Below, piece by piece: positions 56,608 through 64,000 of a DNA stretch of 64,000 nucleotides (its first letter is position 1; every line of letters begins with the position of its first letter). Under the pieces are notes generated by a model. That model did not search any database. It was not told where the DNA came from and saw nothing but the letters and a program-made list of their open reading frames with translations. This DNA comes from Vibrio nigripulchritudo ATCC 27043. Its GTDB lineage: Bacteria > Pseudomonadota > Gammaproteobacteria > Enterobacterales > Vibrionaceae. Position numbers and translations under genes: made by a program. The stretch is taken from contig NZ_AFWJ01000278.1 of the NCBI RefSeq assembly GCF_000222685.1, positions 62,001 to 126,000 on the forward strand, read 5' to 3'.

Positions 56608-57234
56608 TTACTCTTTATGGTGAGTTAAAACTGAATCAACCAAACCGTATTCTACTGCTTGATCTGCCGACATAAAGTTGTCGCGATCGGTATCACGCTC
56701 GATAACTTCAAGAGGCTGACCTGTATGCTCTGCAAGCAATTTGTTTAGCTTTTGTTTGATGGTCAGAATTTCTTGAGCGTGAATTTGAATGTCGGACGCC
56801 TGTCCCTGGAAACCACCCAGTGGTTGGTGGATCATAACGCGAGAGTTAGGTAGAACGTGACGTTTACCTTCCGCACCGCCTGCTAACAGGAAAGCACCCA
56901 TTGAACAAGCCTGACCCATACATACCGTACTTACGTTTGGTTTGATGTATTGCATGGTGTCGTAGATTGACATACCCGCCGTTACACTTCCGCCTGGTGA
57001 GTTGATGTAAAGGAAGATGTCTTTGTCTGGGTTTTCTGATTCAAGGAAAAGTAACTGCGCAACCACAAGGTTGGCCATCTGGTCTTCAACTTGACCAGTC
57101 AGGAAAATGATACGTTCCTTGAGCAAGCGTGAGTAGATATCGTAAGAACGTTCACCACGGGAAGTTTGTTCTACCACCATGGGTACTAGTGCATCAATGA
57201 TTGGTGACATTGCATTTTTTTCTTGGTAGCTCAT
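56608..57234 (-). CDS. clpP: ATP-dependent Clp protease proteolytic subunit
   Basis: ClpP is the barrel-shaped serine protease of the Clp system. The catalytic triad is Ser111 (GQACSMGA), His136 (VMIHQP) and Asp185. [19 protein letters not shown] is the oligomer-handle and substrate strand. It has 208 residues, including a short propeptide. It follows tig by 105 bases. A TTGACT element near 57308 could be a housekeeping promoter, but no sigma-32 motif is visible here. Confidence 0.98.
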   Translation of the reverse strand: MSYQEKNAMSPIIDALVPMVVEQTSRGERSYDIYSRLLKERIIFLTGQVEDQMANLVVAQLLFLESENPDKDIFLYINSPGGSVTAGMSIYDTMQYIKPNVSTVCMGQACSMGAFLLAGGAEGKRHVLPNSRVMIHQPLGGFQGQASDIQIHAQEILTIKQKLNKLLAEHTGQPLEVIERDTDRDNFMSADQAVEYGLVDSVLTHHKE

Positions 57235-57248
57235 ATTCTTATATCCCT

Positions 57249-57286
57249 AAATAAAATGGCCCGGATGAATGACTCATACGGACCAT
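57249..57286 (-). terminator. Terminator-like hairpin between tig and clpP
   Basis: ATGGTCCGTATGA and TCATCCGGGCCAT (minus strand, 57286-57256) form a 13-bp stem with one mismatch and one G-U pair over a five-base loop, followed by TTTTATTT. It ends about 15 bases before the clpP start codon, so it may attenuate tig transcripts or affect clpP translation. Confidence 0.5.
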
Positions 57287-57339
57287 TGTTAGCAGAAGAG
57301 TTAAAACAAAGTCAACTTTCTACGCACTGAAACCTGATT

Positions 57340-58641
57340 TTATGCAGGCTGTTGCGTATTCATAAGCTCGTTGAAGCTTACTTCTTTTTCAGAAACTTTT
57401 GCTTTAGCGATGATCGCGTCAATCGCTTGCTCTTCTAGCGCAACATTGCGCATGTTGTTCATCATTTGCTCGTTTTGCTCGTAGTAAGCAATAACTTCTG
57501 CTGGATCTTCGTAAGCAGTCGCCATCTCTTCAATAATAGCCTTAACTTTCTCGTCGTCAGCTTTTAATTCTTCAGATTTGATCACTTCGCCTAGTAGAAG
57601 ACCTACAACAACGCGACGTTTAGCTTGCTCTTCGAACAGCTCACGTGGAAGTTGCTCAGCCGCTTCAGGGTTGCCACCGAAACGTTGTGCAGCTTGCTGA
57701 CGCAGAGTACCGATTTCTTGATCGATAAGTGCAGCAGGAACGTCGATTTCGTTTTCGTTAACCAGACCGTCAATCGCTTGCTCTTTGATGCGGTTCTTAA
57801 CAGCTTGCTTAAGCTCACGCTCCATGTTCTTGCGAACTTCAGCTTTAAGACCGTCGATGCCGCCTTCAGCGCCAAACTTAGCAACGAATTCTTCGTCAAG
57901 TTCTGGAAGCTCACGCTCTTCAACTTTGTTTACTTTGATAGCAAACTTAGCTGCTTTACCTTTTAGGTTTTCAGCGTGGTAATCTTCTGGGAAGTTTACG
58001 TCGATTTCGAATTCCATGCCCGCAGTCTTACCTACGATGCCGTCTTCAAAACCAGGGATCATGCGACCAGCGCCCATTTCTAGTGGGAAGTTCTCAGCTT
58101 TACCGCCTTCAAACTCTTCACCGTCGATAGAACCAACGAAGTCGATAGTTGCACGCGAATTCTCTTCAGCAGCGCCTTCAACTTCTTTCCAAGTTGCTTG
58201 CTGCTTACGTAGAGTTTCGATCATTTCAGCAACGTCGTCTTCTTTCACTTCTACTGCTGGTTTCTCAACAGTGATGTTATCAAGACCTTTCAGCTCAACT
58301 TCTGGGTAAACTTCGAAAGTTGCGTTGAATACAAGATCTTTACCTTCTTCAGTTTCAACTGGAGCGAAAGTAGGAGCGCCCGCTGGGTTGATTTTTTCTT
58401 TAACAATCGCTTCGATGAAGTGACGTTGCATAACCTCACCCATCACATCCTGACGTACTGCTTTGCCGTACATTTTCGCAACCATTTTCAAAGGCACTTT
58501 ACCTTTACGGAAACCATCGAAACGACGGTTTTTAGCGATGTTGCGTAGTTCAGCTGTTACTGCGTCTTCGATGTTAGCGGCAGGAACGGTAATAGTAAGA
58601 CGGCGCTCTAGGCCTTCTAGAGTTTCAACAGTAGCTTGCAT
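57340..58641 (-). CDS. tig: Trigger factor
   Basis: Trigger factor is the ribosome-bound chaperone and peptidyl-prolyl isomerase that meets nascent chains. The ribosome-docking signature GFRKGKVP is at 43-50. The FKBP-type isomerase domain (about 150-240) contains [20 protein letters not shown] and [16 protein letters not shown] long C-terminal helical chaperone domain closes the protein. Length 433 is typical. First gene of the tig-clpP-clpX-lon-hupB-ppiD block. It is preceded by a long leader and a sigma-32 type promoter. Confidence 0.98.
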   Translation of the reverse strand: MQATVETLEGLERRLTITVPAANIEDAVTAELRNIAKNRRFDGFRKGKVPLKMVAKMYGKAVRQDVMGEVMQRHFIEAIVKEKINPAGAPTFAPVETEEGKDLVFNATFEVYPEVELKGLDNITVEKPAVEVKEDDVAEMIETLRKQQATWKEVEGAAEENSRATIDFVGSIDGEEFEGGKAENFPLEMGAGRMIPGFEDGIVGKTAGMEFEIDVNFPEDYHAENLKGKAAKFAIKVNKVEERELPELDEEFVAKFGAEGGIDGLKAEVRKNMERELKQAVKNRIKEQAIDGLVNENEIDVPAALIDQEIGTLRQQAAQRFGGNPEAAEQLPRELFEEQAKRRVVVGLLLGEVIKSEELKADDEKVKAIIEEMATAYEDPAEVIAYYEQNEQMMNNMRNVALEEQAIDAIIAKAKVSEKEVSFNELMNTQQPA

Positions 58642-58760
58642 TATAAATAAACCTCAAAACTGGCTCAGATTACCTGAGCGTATGAGCCAGCGCTTCTTGC
58701 GGTGGCTTCATCCTTAAGTTGCATTCTGTCTGAATACATAAAAATAAATTCGTAGAGTCA

Positions 58761-58797
58761 CAAACCACCGAATTCTTGGTTTGAACACTATTCGGTG
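58761..58797 (-). promoter_or_regulatory. Interlocked inverted repeats in the tig leader (possible pseudoknot)
   Basis: CAAACCA (58761-58767) pairs with TGGTTTG (58777-58783). CACCGAAT (58766-58773) pairs with ATTCGGTG (58790-58797). The 5' arms overlap by two bases and the stems interleave, the topology of an H-type pseudoknot or of two alternative hairpins. Both stems are perfect. Confidence 0.45.
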
Positions 58798-58941
58798 ATC
58801 CCTTACCTATACTCTTGGTACAGATAGAACATCTCCAATTAGCTTCAGGACAGAAATTTTAGACGCGACATTCTAGCGATATGCGTAACGACTGTCGAGC
58901 CAAGTCCTGATTTCTCGAACATTTGGCAAAAGTTTTCTGAG

Positions 58942-58969
58942 AAATGGGGACGATACATGGCTTTTCAAG
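58942..58969 (-). promoter_or_regulatory. Heat-shock (sigma-32) promoter upstream of tig
   Basis: On the minus strand CTTGAAA (58969-58963) and CCCCATTT (58949-58942) match the sigma-32 consensus exactly, with a 13-base spacer. Confidence 0.75.
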
Positions 58970-59089
58970 TGAAATAATCAGTTTTTTTCATGAAAAGGCA
59001 AAAAAGAGATCCGAGTCTTGTTTTAACAACCCATAAATTTCTCTTTTTTGTTACTTTTACGTTATCAGTTGTTGAAGAAGTTTATCTCT

Positions 59090-60862
59090 ATGATTCTGCG
59101 GCGTATTCCAGTCATTTTATTGCTCTCCTACGCTGTCTCTAGCCTGATACTGGGCACATGGGGCTGGCAGGCTGGTTATGAGCAACAACTGGAAGATGCG
59201 CAAGTTCAGGCTGAACAGCTCAGCAGCCACCTCACGAGTCAGCTAGAAAAGTACGCCTACATTCCACAACTTATGTCTAAAGACAACGAACTGGTGGATG
59301 CCCTACTTTCTCCTGATAACAGCGCTCAGCTAGACATCACCAATCGCTACCTGGAAGAAGTGAATACGGTTGTCGGGGCTGCAGATACTTATCTTCTCAA
59401 TAATATCGGAACAACCATCGCCGCCAGCAACTGGCAAAACAAGAAGACCTTCGTTGGGCGTAATTTTGCGTTTCGCCCTTATTACCAAGCCGCGATTTCA
59501 GGAAACCGGGGCGAATACTTTGCATTAGGCAGCACGTCGGGCAGGCGCGGATATTTTTATTCGTATCCAGTTAAATACGCTGGAAGCCCAATTGGTGTTC
59601 TTGTTGTAAAAAAAGACCTTTCCACAATAGAAGAAGACTGGAACAGTCAAAATAGCTTCTTTGTTGTCACGGACAGTGACGATGTAGTGTTTATGTCTAA
59701 CCGGGTAAACTGGTGGTACAACAGCCTTTATGATCTTGACGAAATTAAGAAAAAAGAAATAAAGGAGAGCCGTAGATATCTGGAACGGGATATATCTTCT
59801 TTGGCATTTTCCGGCAACTTCAACGCCAGACAAACTGAATTAACCCTTACAAGCGATTCTTCATTTTTTAATCAGTATTTAAGTGTCGTCAAACCCCTTA
59901 ACAATAGCTCCCTGACAGTGCGGGTTCTCAGCCCCAAATCGAACCTTTTTTGGAAAATCGTTGGGCTGATTGCTTTGAATACACTGGTGTTCGCCCTGCT
60001 TTATCTCGCTAGCATCATCATTCGCCAGCAAAAGTCTAAGCAAAGGCAAATCGAACGTATTCAGGCGGAATCCAAGCAAAAGCTTGAATATCAAGTTATG
60101 GAACGAACCGCAGAGTTAGAAGCGGAAATCAAGGTAAGAGCAGATACCGAATCGGTACTCAGGCAAACTCAGGAAGAGCTGATTCAAGCCGCAAAGCTCG
60201 CGGTTTTAGGGCAAATGTCCACCAGCATCAGCCACGAGCTAAATAACCCTCTCGCGGCGATCCGCAGTTACGCAGACAACGCGCTCCAGTTTCTGGAAAA
60301 AGAACGGCACGACAAAGTCGATCAGAACCTGCACCGAATTTCGGCGCTCACTGAACGCATGGCAAAAATCAGTCAGCAGTTAAAAGCCTTCGCGAAAAAA
60401 AGTGACGCGAGCGATAGAGTCGTTACCCAAATTTCGCCTGTCATCATCGCAGCAAAGGAACTGTTAAAACCTCAGATCAAAGAGAGCCAAACGCAATTAA
60501 AATGCGAAGGACTGGAGCAGCCCCTCGAATCCAGAATCAACCCAATTCAGCTCGAACAGGTATTAGTGAACTTACTCACTAACGCCATTCAGGCTATGGA
60601 TATGCAGCCACAAAAAAACATTCTACTCAGGCTGTATGCGACCCCAGAACATATCGTGATTAATATAGAAGACTCCGGTCCGGGGATCGCGACCGATACG
60701 CTCAACCATTTGTTTGAGCCCTTTTTCACGACGAAGCAAAACGGTCTTGGGCTTGGTTTACCCATTTCCCAACAGATTATGCAAAGCATGGATGGAGAAC
60801 TGCAGGCGCATAACATGGAACAATCCGGCGCGCGCTTTCGTCTCTTGCTGCCAAAAATTTAG
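59090..60862 (+). CDS. dctB: C4-dicarboxylate sensor histidine kinase DctB
   Basis: DctB senses external C4-dicarboxylates and phosphorylates DctD. Two membrane segments (about 5-22 and about 285-310) flank a periplasmic double-Cache/PAS sensor region with GRNFAFRPYYQAAISGNRGEY in part and FYSYPVKY. The cytoplasmic kinase has a coiled coil, the phosphorylated His382 (SISHELNNPLAAIR), the N box NLLTNAIQAM, and the G boxes DSGPGI and GLGLGLPI. I use ATG 59090 (590 residues), which has GAAGAAG nine bases upstream; a TTG 42 bases earlier is less likely. The dctD gene follows at once. Confidence 0.95.
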   Translation: MILRRIPVILLLSYAVSSLILGTWGWQAGYEQQLEDAQVQAEQLSSHLTSQLEKYAYIPQLMSKDNELVDALLSPDNSAQLDITNRYLEEVNTVVGAADTYLLNNIGTTIAASNWQNKKTFVGRNFAFRPYYQAAISGNRGEYFALGSTSGRRGYFYSYPVKYAGSPIGVLVVKKDLSTIEEDWNSQNSFFVVTDSDDVVFMSNRVNWWYNSLYDLDEIKKKEIKESRRYLERDISSLAFSGNFNARQTELTLTSDSSFFNQYLSVVKPLNNSSLTVRVLSPKSNLFWKIVGLIALNTLVFALLYLASIIIRQQKSKQRQIERIQAESKQKLEYQVMERTAELEAEIKVRADTESVLRQTQEELIQAAKLAVLGQMSTSISHELNNPLAAIRSYADNALQFLEKERHDKVDQNLHRISALTERMAKISQQLKAFAKKSDASDRVVTQISPVIIAAKELLKPQIKESQTQLKCEGLEQPLESRINPIQLEQVLVNLLTNAIQAMDMQPQKNILLRLYATPEHIVINIEDSGPGIATDTLNHLFEPFFTTKQNGLGLGLPISQQIMQSMDGELQAHNMEQSGARFRLLLPKI

Positions 60863-60870
60863 GAATGAGT

Positions 60871-62208
60871 ATGTGTCACATCTATTTTATTGATGATGAA
60901 GAAGATCTTCGGATTGCCATGGAGCAGGCATTTGAACTGGCGGATATTGAAGCCACAGGGTTCCCAGATGCCGAATCTGCCCTGCTGGCGTATTCGGAAG
61001 ACGAGCCACCCTTTGTGGTCGTCACCGATATTCGCCTGCCCGGCATTAACGGTCAGCAGTTGCTGAACTCCATCAAAGCCAAAGATGAGGATATCCCTGT
61101 GATTTTAATTACGGGTCACGGCGATATTTCTATGGCTGTCCAATCGATGCACGATGGCGCTTACGACTTTATCGAGAAGCCTTTTTCCAACGATCGGCTT
61201 ATCGATACTGTGAAACGGGCCATCGAGAGACGAAAGCTGACCTTAGAAAACCAGAAGCTCAAGCGTGCGCTAAAAGCCAACAAAACACTTGGTCCACGAA
61301 TCATTGGAGAAACCGACAGTATTCAGTCACTTCGCGACACCATTAGCCACATAGCCGACACCAACGCAGACATTCTTCTGTTTGGCGAAACGGGCACTGG
61401 CAAAGAGTTGGTTGCCCGCTCTCTGCATGAGCAAAGCAGTCGGCGTGAGCAAAACTTTGTTGCAGTCAACTGTGGGGCGGTGCCAGAAAACCTCATTGAG
61501 AGCGAATTATACGGGCATGAAAAAGGCGCTTACACAGGTGCAGACAGCCAACGTATCGGTAAGTTTGAATACGCTCAGGGAGGAACGCTTTTTCTTGATG
61601 AAATCGAATCCATGCCGATGCAGGCACAGATTCGATTGCTAAGGGTATTGCAGGAAAGGCAGATTGAGCGGATCGGCTCAAACAAAAGCATTTCTCTCGA
61701 CATTCGCGTTATTGCAGCAACAAAAGTGGATTTGAAGGACGCCGCCTCAGAAGGCACATTTCGGCAGGATCTCTACTACCGCCTAAATGTTGTGACGCTA
61801 GATTTGCCCCCTTTGCGACTTCGTAAAGAAGACATTCCAGCCCTGTTTCATCATTTTTTGCTGGTCGCAGCAGCACGTTATGGAAAAGCCGCCACTTCTT
61901 TACCTTCTGCCGATTTACAGACCCTTATCGCCCATGACTGGCCGGGTAATGTTAGGGAGCTAAGAAACGCCGCAGAGCGCTTTGTCCTGCTCGGTAAACT
62001 CAGTCAGTTGGGCGAAACAGAAAAACCGAAATGCCAGTCTGGGCTTGCAGATCAGGTTTCAGAGTTTGAAAAAGCTCTGATAGAGCAAGCGCTTGCCGAT
62101 CACGGCGGCAGCATTAAAGACACCATGTCTGCTCTTCAGCTTCCACGTAAAACCCTTTACGACAAGATGCAAAAGTTCGGCATCAACAAAGACAGCTACA
62201 AAAGTTAA
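60871..62208 (+). CDS. dctD: Sigma-54-dependent response regulator DctD
   Basis: DctD activates sigma-54 promoters of dicarboxylate transport genes. The receiver domain has Asp53 in VVTDIRLPG. The AAA+ domain has Walker A GETGTGKE near 172 and GAYTGA near 219, a known variant of the sigma-54-contacting GAFTGA loop. The C-terminal Fis-like helix-turn-helix is GSIKDTMSALQLPRKTLYDKMQ, quoted only in part by family use. I prefer ATG 60871, six bases after AGGA, to the ATG at 60865 that touches it. Eight bases separate it from dctB. Confidence 0.94.
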   Translation: MCHIYFIDDEEDLRIAMEQAFELADIEATGFPDAESALLAYSEDEPPFVVVTDIRLPGINGQQLLNSIKAKDEDIPVILITGHGDISMAVQSMHDGAYDFIEKPFSNDRLIDTVKRAIERRKLTLENQKLKRALKANKTLGPRIIGETDSIQSLRDTISHIADTNADILLFGETGTGKELVARSLHEQSSRREQNFVAVNCGAVPENLIESELYGHEKGAYTGADSQRIGKFEYAQGGTLFLDEIESMPMQAQIRLLRVLQERQIERIGSNKSISLDIRVIAATKVDLKDAASEGTFRQDLYYRLNVVTLDLPPLRLRKEDIPALFHHFLLVAAARYGKAATSLPSADLQTLIAHDWPGNVRELRNAAERFVLLGKLSQLGETEKPKCQSGLADQVSEFEKALIEQALADHGGSIKDTMSALQLPRKTLYDKMQKFGINKDSYKS

Positions 62209-62586
62209 ACCTTCCCCACTTCATTACGCGCTTGGTGCTCGCCAAGCGCGAATATGCATACCATCACTTATTCTCTATCTGATTTTCGCAGGCAGCTGTC
62301 ACACTTTGATTATTTGCAAGATGTCGATCGGTTGTTTTTTAACCATACAAAGGATACCGTAAATCCATATATGAAATTTACTTTTGTATATGAATTTAAT
62401 CAAACTCTATAACTGAGATGAAATCTTGTTCCCTTCTGCGACCTGAGAAGCTGTCCACTCGGAAACAGTGATGTATCGGGGCAAGTCAGCGACACGACCT
62501 GCACAACCAGTATTAATTGCGCATTGCTCGTGGCGCCTGAGTATTTACTCATCTATTTCAGTTTCGCGGAAAATCAGGAGCAACAC
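62209..62586. promoter_or_regulatory. dctD-dctP intergenic region with a perfect inverted repeat
   Basis: CGCGCTTGG/CCAAGCGCG (62227-62250, six-base spacer) is a perfect inverted repeat without a T-run; it could be the dctD 3' stem or an upstream activator site. TATATGAAATTTA and TATATGAATTTAA form a near-direct repeat at about 62368 and 62387, two helical turns apart. I found no convincing -24/-12 sigma-54 promoter, although one is expected. Confidence 0.45.
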
Positions 62587-63564
62587 ATGGAACGTTTACT
62601 CAAGCCGCTTATTGCATTAACGATGCTGTTTTCCAGCGTCGTCTTTGCAGCAGACTATGAACTCAAACTGGCTCATGTCACATCGAACAAAGAGCCTCTC
62701 CACCAAGCGCTGGAATACTATGCCGAAAACGTAGAAAAGCGCTCTAACGGCAAAATCAAAATCACGATTCACCCGAATGGCGAGCTCGGCACCAACCTGG
62801 AAGTTTACGAGCAAGTGAAACTGGGTCTGCCTGTTATTCAAACGGCTGATCCGGGTTACCTTTCCGATTACGCGCCGGACTTTGGCGTGTTAAACGGTCC
62901 TTACTTACTCAATGATCCAAAAGATTTTAAGAAGTTGCTGGATTCATCCCTTTATCAGTCTATGAAAGAGACCGTGAAGAAGAACGGAAACTTCGAAGTT
63001 CTAGCGATGAACTGGTTGTTTGGTGAGAGACACATTATTTCGGACAAAGCGATTTTGTCACCTGATGACCTGAAAGGTGTGTCAATGCGCGTTCCACCAA
63101 ACGTAATGTGGATTGAAACCGTAAAAGCGATGGGAGCTCGTGCTACCCAACTGGCATGGTCAGAAGTGTATACCGGTTTATCTTCGGGCGTGGTCGATGC
63201 TGCTGAAGCGCCGCTTGGTTCACTTTACGCCGCCAAACTGTATGAAAGCAAAAAGCACGTGTCGCTAACCAGCCACTTTAAAGCATTTATTGGGCTGGTC
63301 ATCAACGCCGATTACTTTGCCAACCTGCCAAAAGACATTCAGACCATCCTGGCTGAAGAAGCGATCAAAGCGGGTGAATTCATGACAGAGCTTTCAGTTA
63401 ACACAACCGACGCGCTACTCGACAAGCTTCGCGCAGAAGGCGTGACTGTTCATAAAAACGTAGACGCCAATGCATTCCAGAAAGCAACGGCTCCGGTTTA
63501 TCAGAAATTCCCTAAGTGGTCAGATGGTTTGCACGCCAAAGTTCGTGAAATTCTGGACAACTGA
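62587..63564 (+). CDS. dctP: TRAP transporter substrate-binding protein DctP
   Basis: DctP binds C4-dicarboxylates (malate, succinate, fumarate) in the periplasm for the DctQM permease. The 325 residues begin with a signal peptide ending VVFAA at 22. ELKLAHVTSNKEPLHQALEY is the start of the DctP fold. The carboxylate-binding arginine is in GVSMRVPPN near 164, and GLSSGVVDAAEAPL is the conserved second lobe. AGGAG lies six bases before ATG 62587. An in-frame upstream start would add an unrelated 21-residue extension. Confidence 0.96.
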   Translation: MERLLKPLIALTMLFSSVVFAADYELKLAHVTSNKEPLHQALEYYAENVEKRSNGKIKITIHPNGELGTNLEVYEQVKLGLPVIQTADPGYLSDYAPDFGVLNGPYLLNDPKDFKKLLDSSLYQSMKETVKKNGNFEVLAMNWLFGERHIISDKAILSPDDLKGVSMRVPPNVMWIETVKAMGARATQLAWSEVYTGLSSGVVDAAEAPLGSLYAAKLYESKKHVSLTSHFKAFIGLVINADYFANLPKDIQTILAEEAIKAGEFMTELSVNTTDALLDKLRAEGVTVHKNVDANAFQKATAPVYQKFPKWSDGLHAKVREILDN

Positions 63565-63585
63565 GACCAACAATAAGGAATCATG

Positions 63586-64000
63586 ATGTCACTAAGAAAA
63601 GTGTCGGAGGTGTTGGGCAAGCTGGAAACCGCGCTTGCCCTGATCGCCATGAGCCTGGTTTTGGGTTCCGTTGTGTGGGGGGTGATCACTCGCTACATCA
63701 CGGAGCAACCCGCAGTCTGGACAACAGAATTGTCAGGCATAGCCTTTACATGGATGGTATTTATGGGAGCAGCCGTGTGTTATCGAAAGAGTCTGCATAT
63801 TGGCGTCCCCGTATTTGTCGATGCGCTGCCTGACAACATTCGTAGACGGTTGTTCCAGTTAACAACACTGGTCGTACTGATCTTTCTGGCATACAGCTTT
63901 TATCTGGCAACGGTTCTGGCTTTTCAGTCATGGAACCGTCCTTCGCCCGTATTAAGGTTACCGTTTTTCTTCGTGTACCTTGCAACCTGCCTGTCTTTTT
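63586..64000 (+). CDS. dctQ: TRAP transporter small permease DctQ (3' end beyond the window)
   Basis: I translated this gene by hand because it leaves the right edge. It starts MSLRKVSEVLGKLETALALI, with AAGGA six to seven bases before ATG 63586 (another ATG is at 63583). Segments such as MSLVLGSVVWGVITRY, WTTELSGIAFTWMVFMGAAV and LFQLTTLVVLIFLAYSFYL give three of the four membrane helices of the DctQ family. At 138 codons it is nearly complete. It follows dctP by 21 bases; dctM is expected next. Confidence 0.93.
   Translation, partial: MSLRKVSEVLGKLETALALIAMSLVLGSVVWGVITRYITEQPAVWTTELSGIAFTWMVFMGAAVCYRKSLHIGVPVFVDALPDNIRRRLFQLTTLVVLIFLAYSFYLATVLAFQSWNRPSPVLRLPFFFVYLATCLSF

Larger units (their letters stand above)
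58642..59089. other. tig/dctB divergent intergenic region
   Basis: This 448-base gap contains a sigma-32 promoter reading toward tig (58942-58969), which gives a leader of about 300 bases, and interlocked inverted repeats at 58761-58797. The dctB side (58970-59089) is AT-rich, with no confident promoter. No ORF with a ribosome-binding site is seen. Confidence 0.6.

Noticed and set aside
57235-57339. Sigma-32 promoter directly before clpP
   Set aside because: No CCCCAT-type -10 or CTTGAA-type -35 in this gap.
62209-62586. Sigma-54 -24/-12 promoter of dctP
   Set aside because: The only GG-N10-GC match with partial consensus, at about 62234, lies inside the perfect inverted repeat and matches only six of ten key positions, so I did not call it.
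1-64000. Mobile elements, tRNA genes, CRISPR arrays or prophage
   Set aside because: No transposase or integrase reading frames, no tRNA-like cloverleaf sequence and no regularly spaced repeats were seen; the region looks like conserved core chromosome.

Overview
The window looks like a stretch of the larger chromosome of a Vibrio or close relative (Gammaproteobacteria, Vibrionaceae). The evidence is gene order and family features: a FadR of 279 residues with the Vibrio-type insertion, nhaB divergent from fadR and followed by dsbB, the yfbV/ackA-pta pair, the menFDHBCE cluster next to alaA, a rhombosortase gene, and the tig-clpP-clpX-lon-hupB-ppiD run followed by a dctB/dctD/dctP/dctQ TRAP locus. 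No tRNA, rRNA, insertion sequence, prophage or CRISPR array was seen. Almost all of it is core genome, and most genes are bounded by clear Rho-independent terminators.

Layout. 0-6.3 kb: the start of rluC, divergent from a long rne leader and rne, then a SulP anion transporter. 6.3-17.5 kb: single genes (DUF1287 protein, low-molecular-weight phosphatase, cobO, nucleoside hydrolase, AsmA-family protein, udk, apbC divergent from metG) and two unrecognised membrane or helical proteins. 17.5-23 kb: fadR, nhaB with a long leader, dsbB, a YecA-type SEC-C protein and dusC. 23-28 kb: a diguanylate cyclase and a three-gene ABC importer of the TrpX substrate-binding class. 28-32 kb: yfbV, ackA and pta (acetate overflow). 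32-35 kb: DUF3137, LemA and Tim44-like proteins. 35-38 kb: a TetR regulator and a fused MFS-acyltransferase. 38-45 kb: the menaquinone operon. 45-50 kb: alaA, yfbR, a dGTPase-like gene, a DTW tRNA-modification gene and rhombosortase. 50-59 kb: ComEA-like protein, ppiD, hupB, lon, clpX, clpP and tig, a protein quality-control block read on the minus strand. 59-64 kb: a two-component system and the first genes of a C4-dicarboxylate TRAP transporter, cut by the window end.

Regulatory reading. Two strong heat-shock (sigma-32) promoters are readable, one before lon and one far upstream of tig. The tig leader also contains interlocked inverted repeats that could form a pseudoknot. The TetR gene has a near-consensus sigma-70 promoter whose transcription start is covered by a 17-bp palindrome. 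The nucleoside hydrolase has a CRP-like site centred exactly at -41.5 from a predicted start. The nhaB leader holds a 28-codon reading frame with a good ribosome-binding site and several possible stems.

No clearly new large system was found. The most promising leads are the nhaB leader and its small ORF, the tig leader, the TetR-controlled MFS-acyltransferase lacking its usual third domain, and the duplicated short motif in the RNase E tail.
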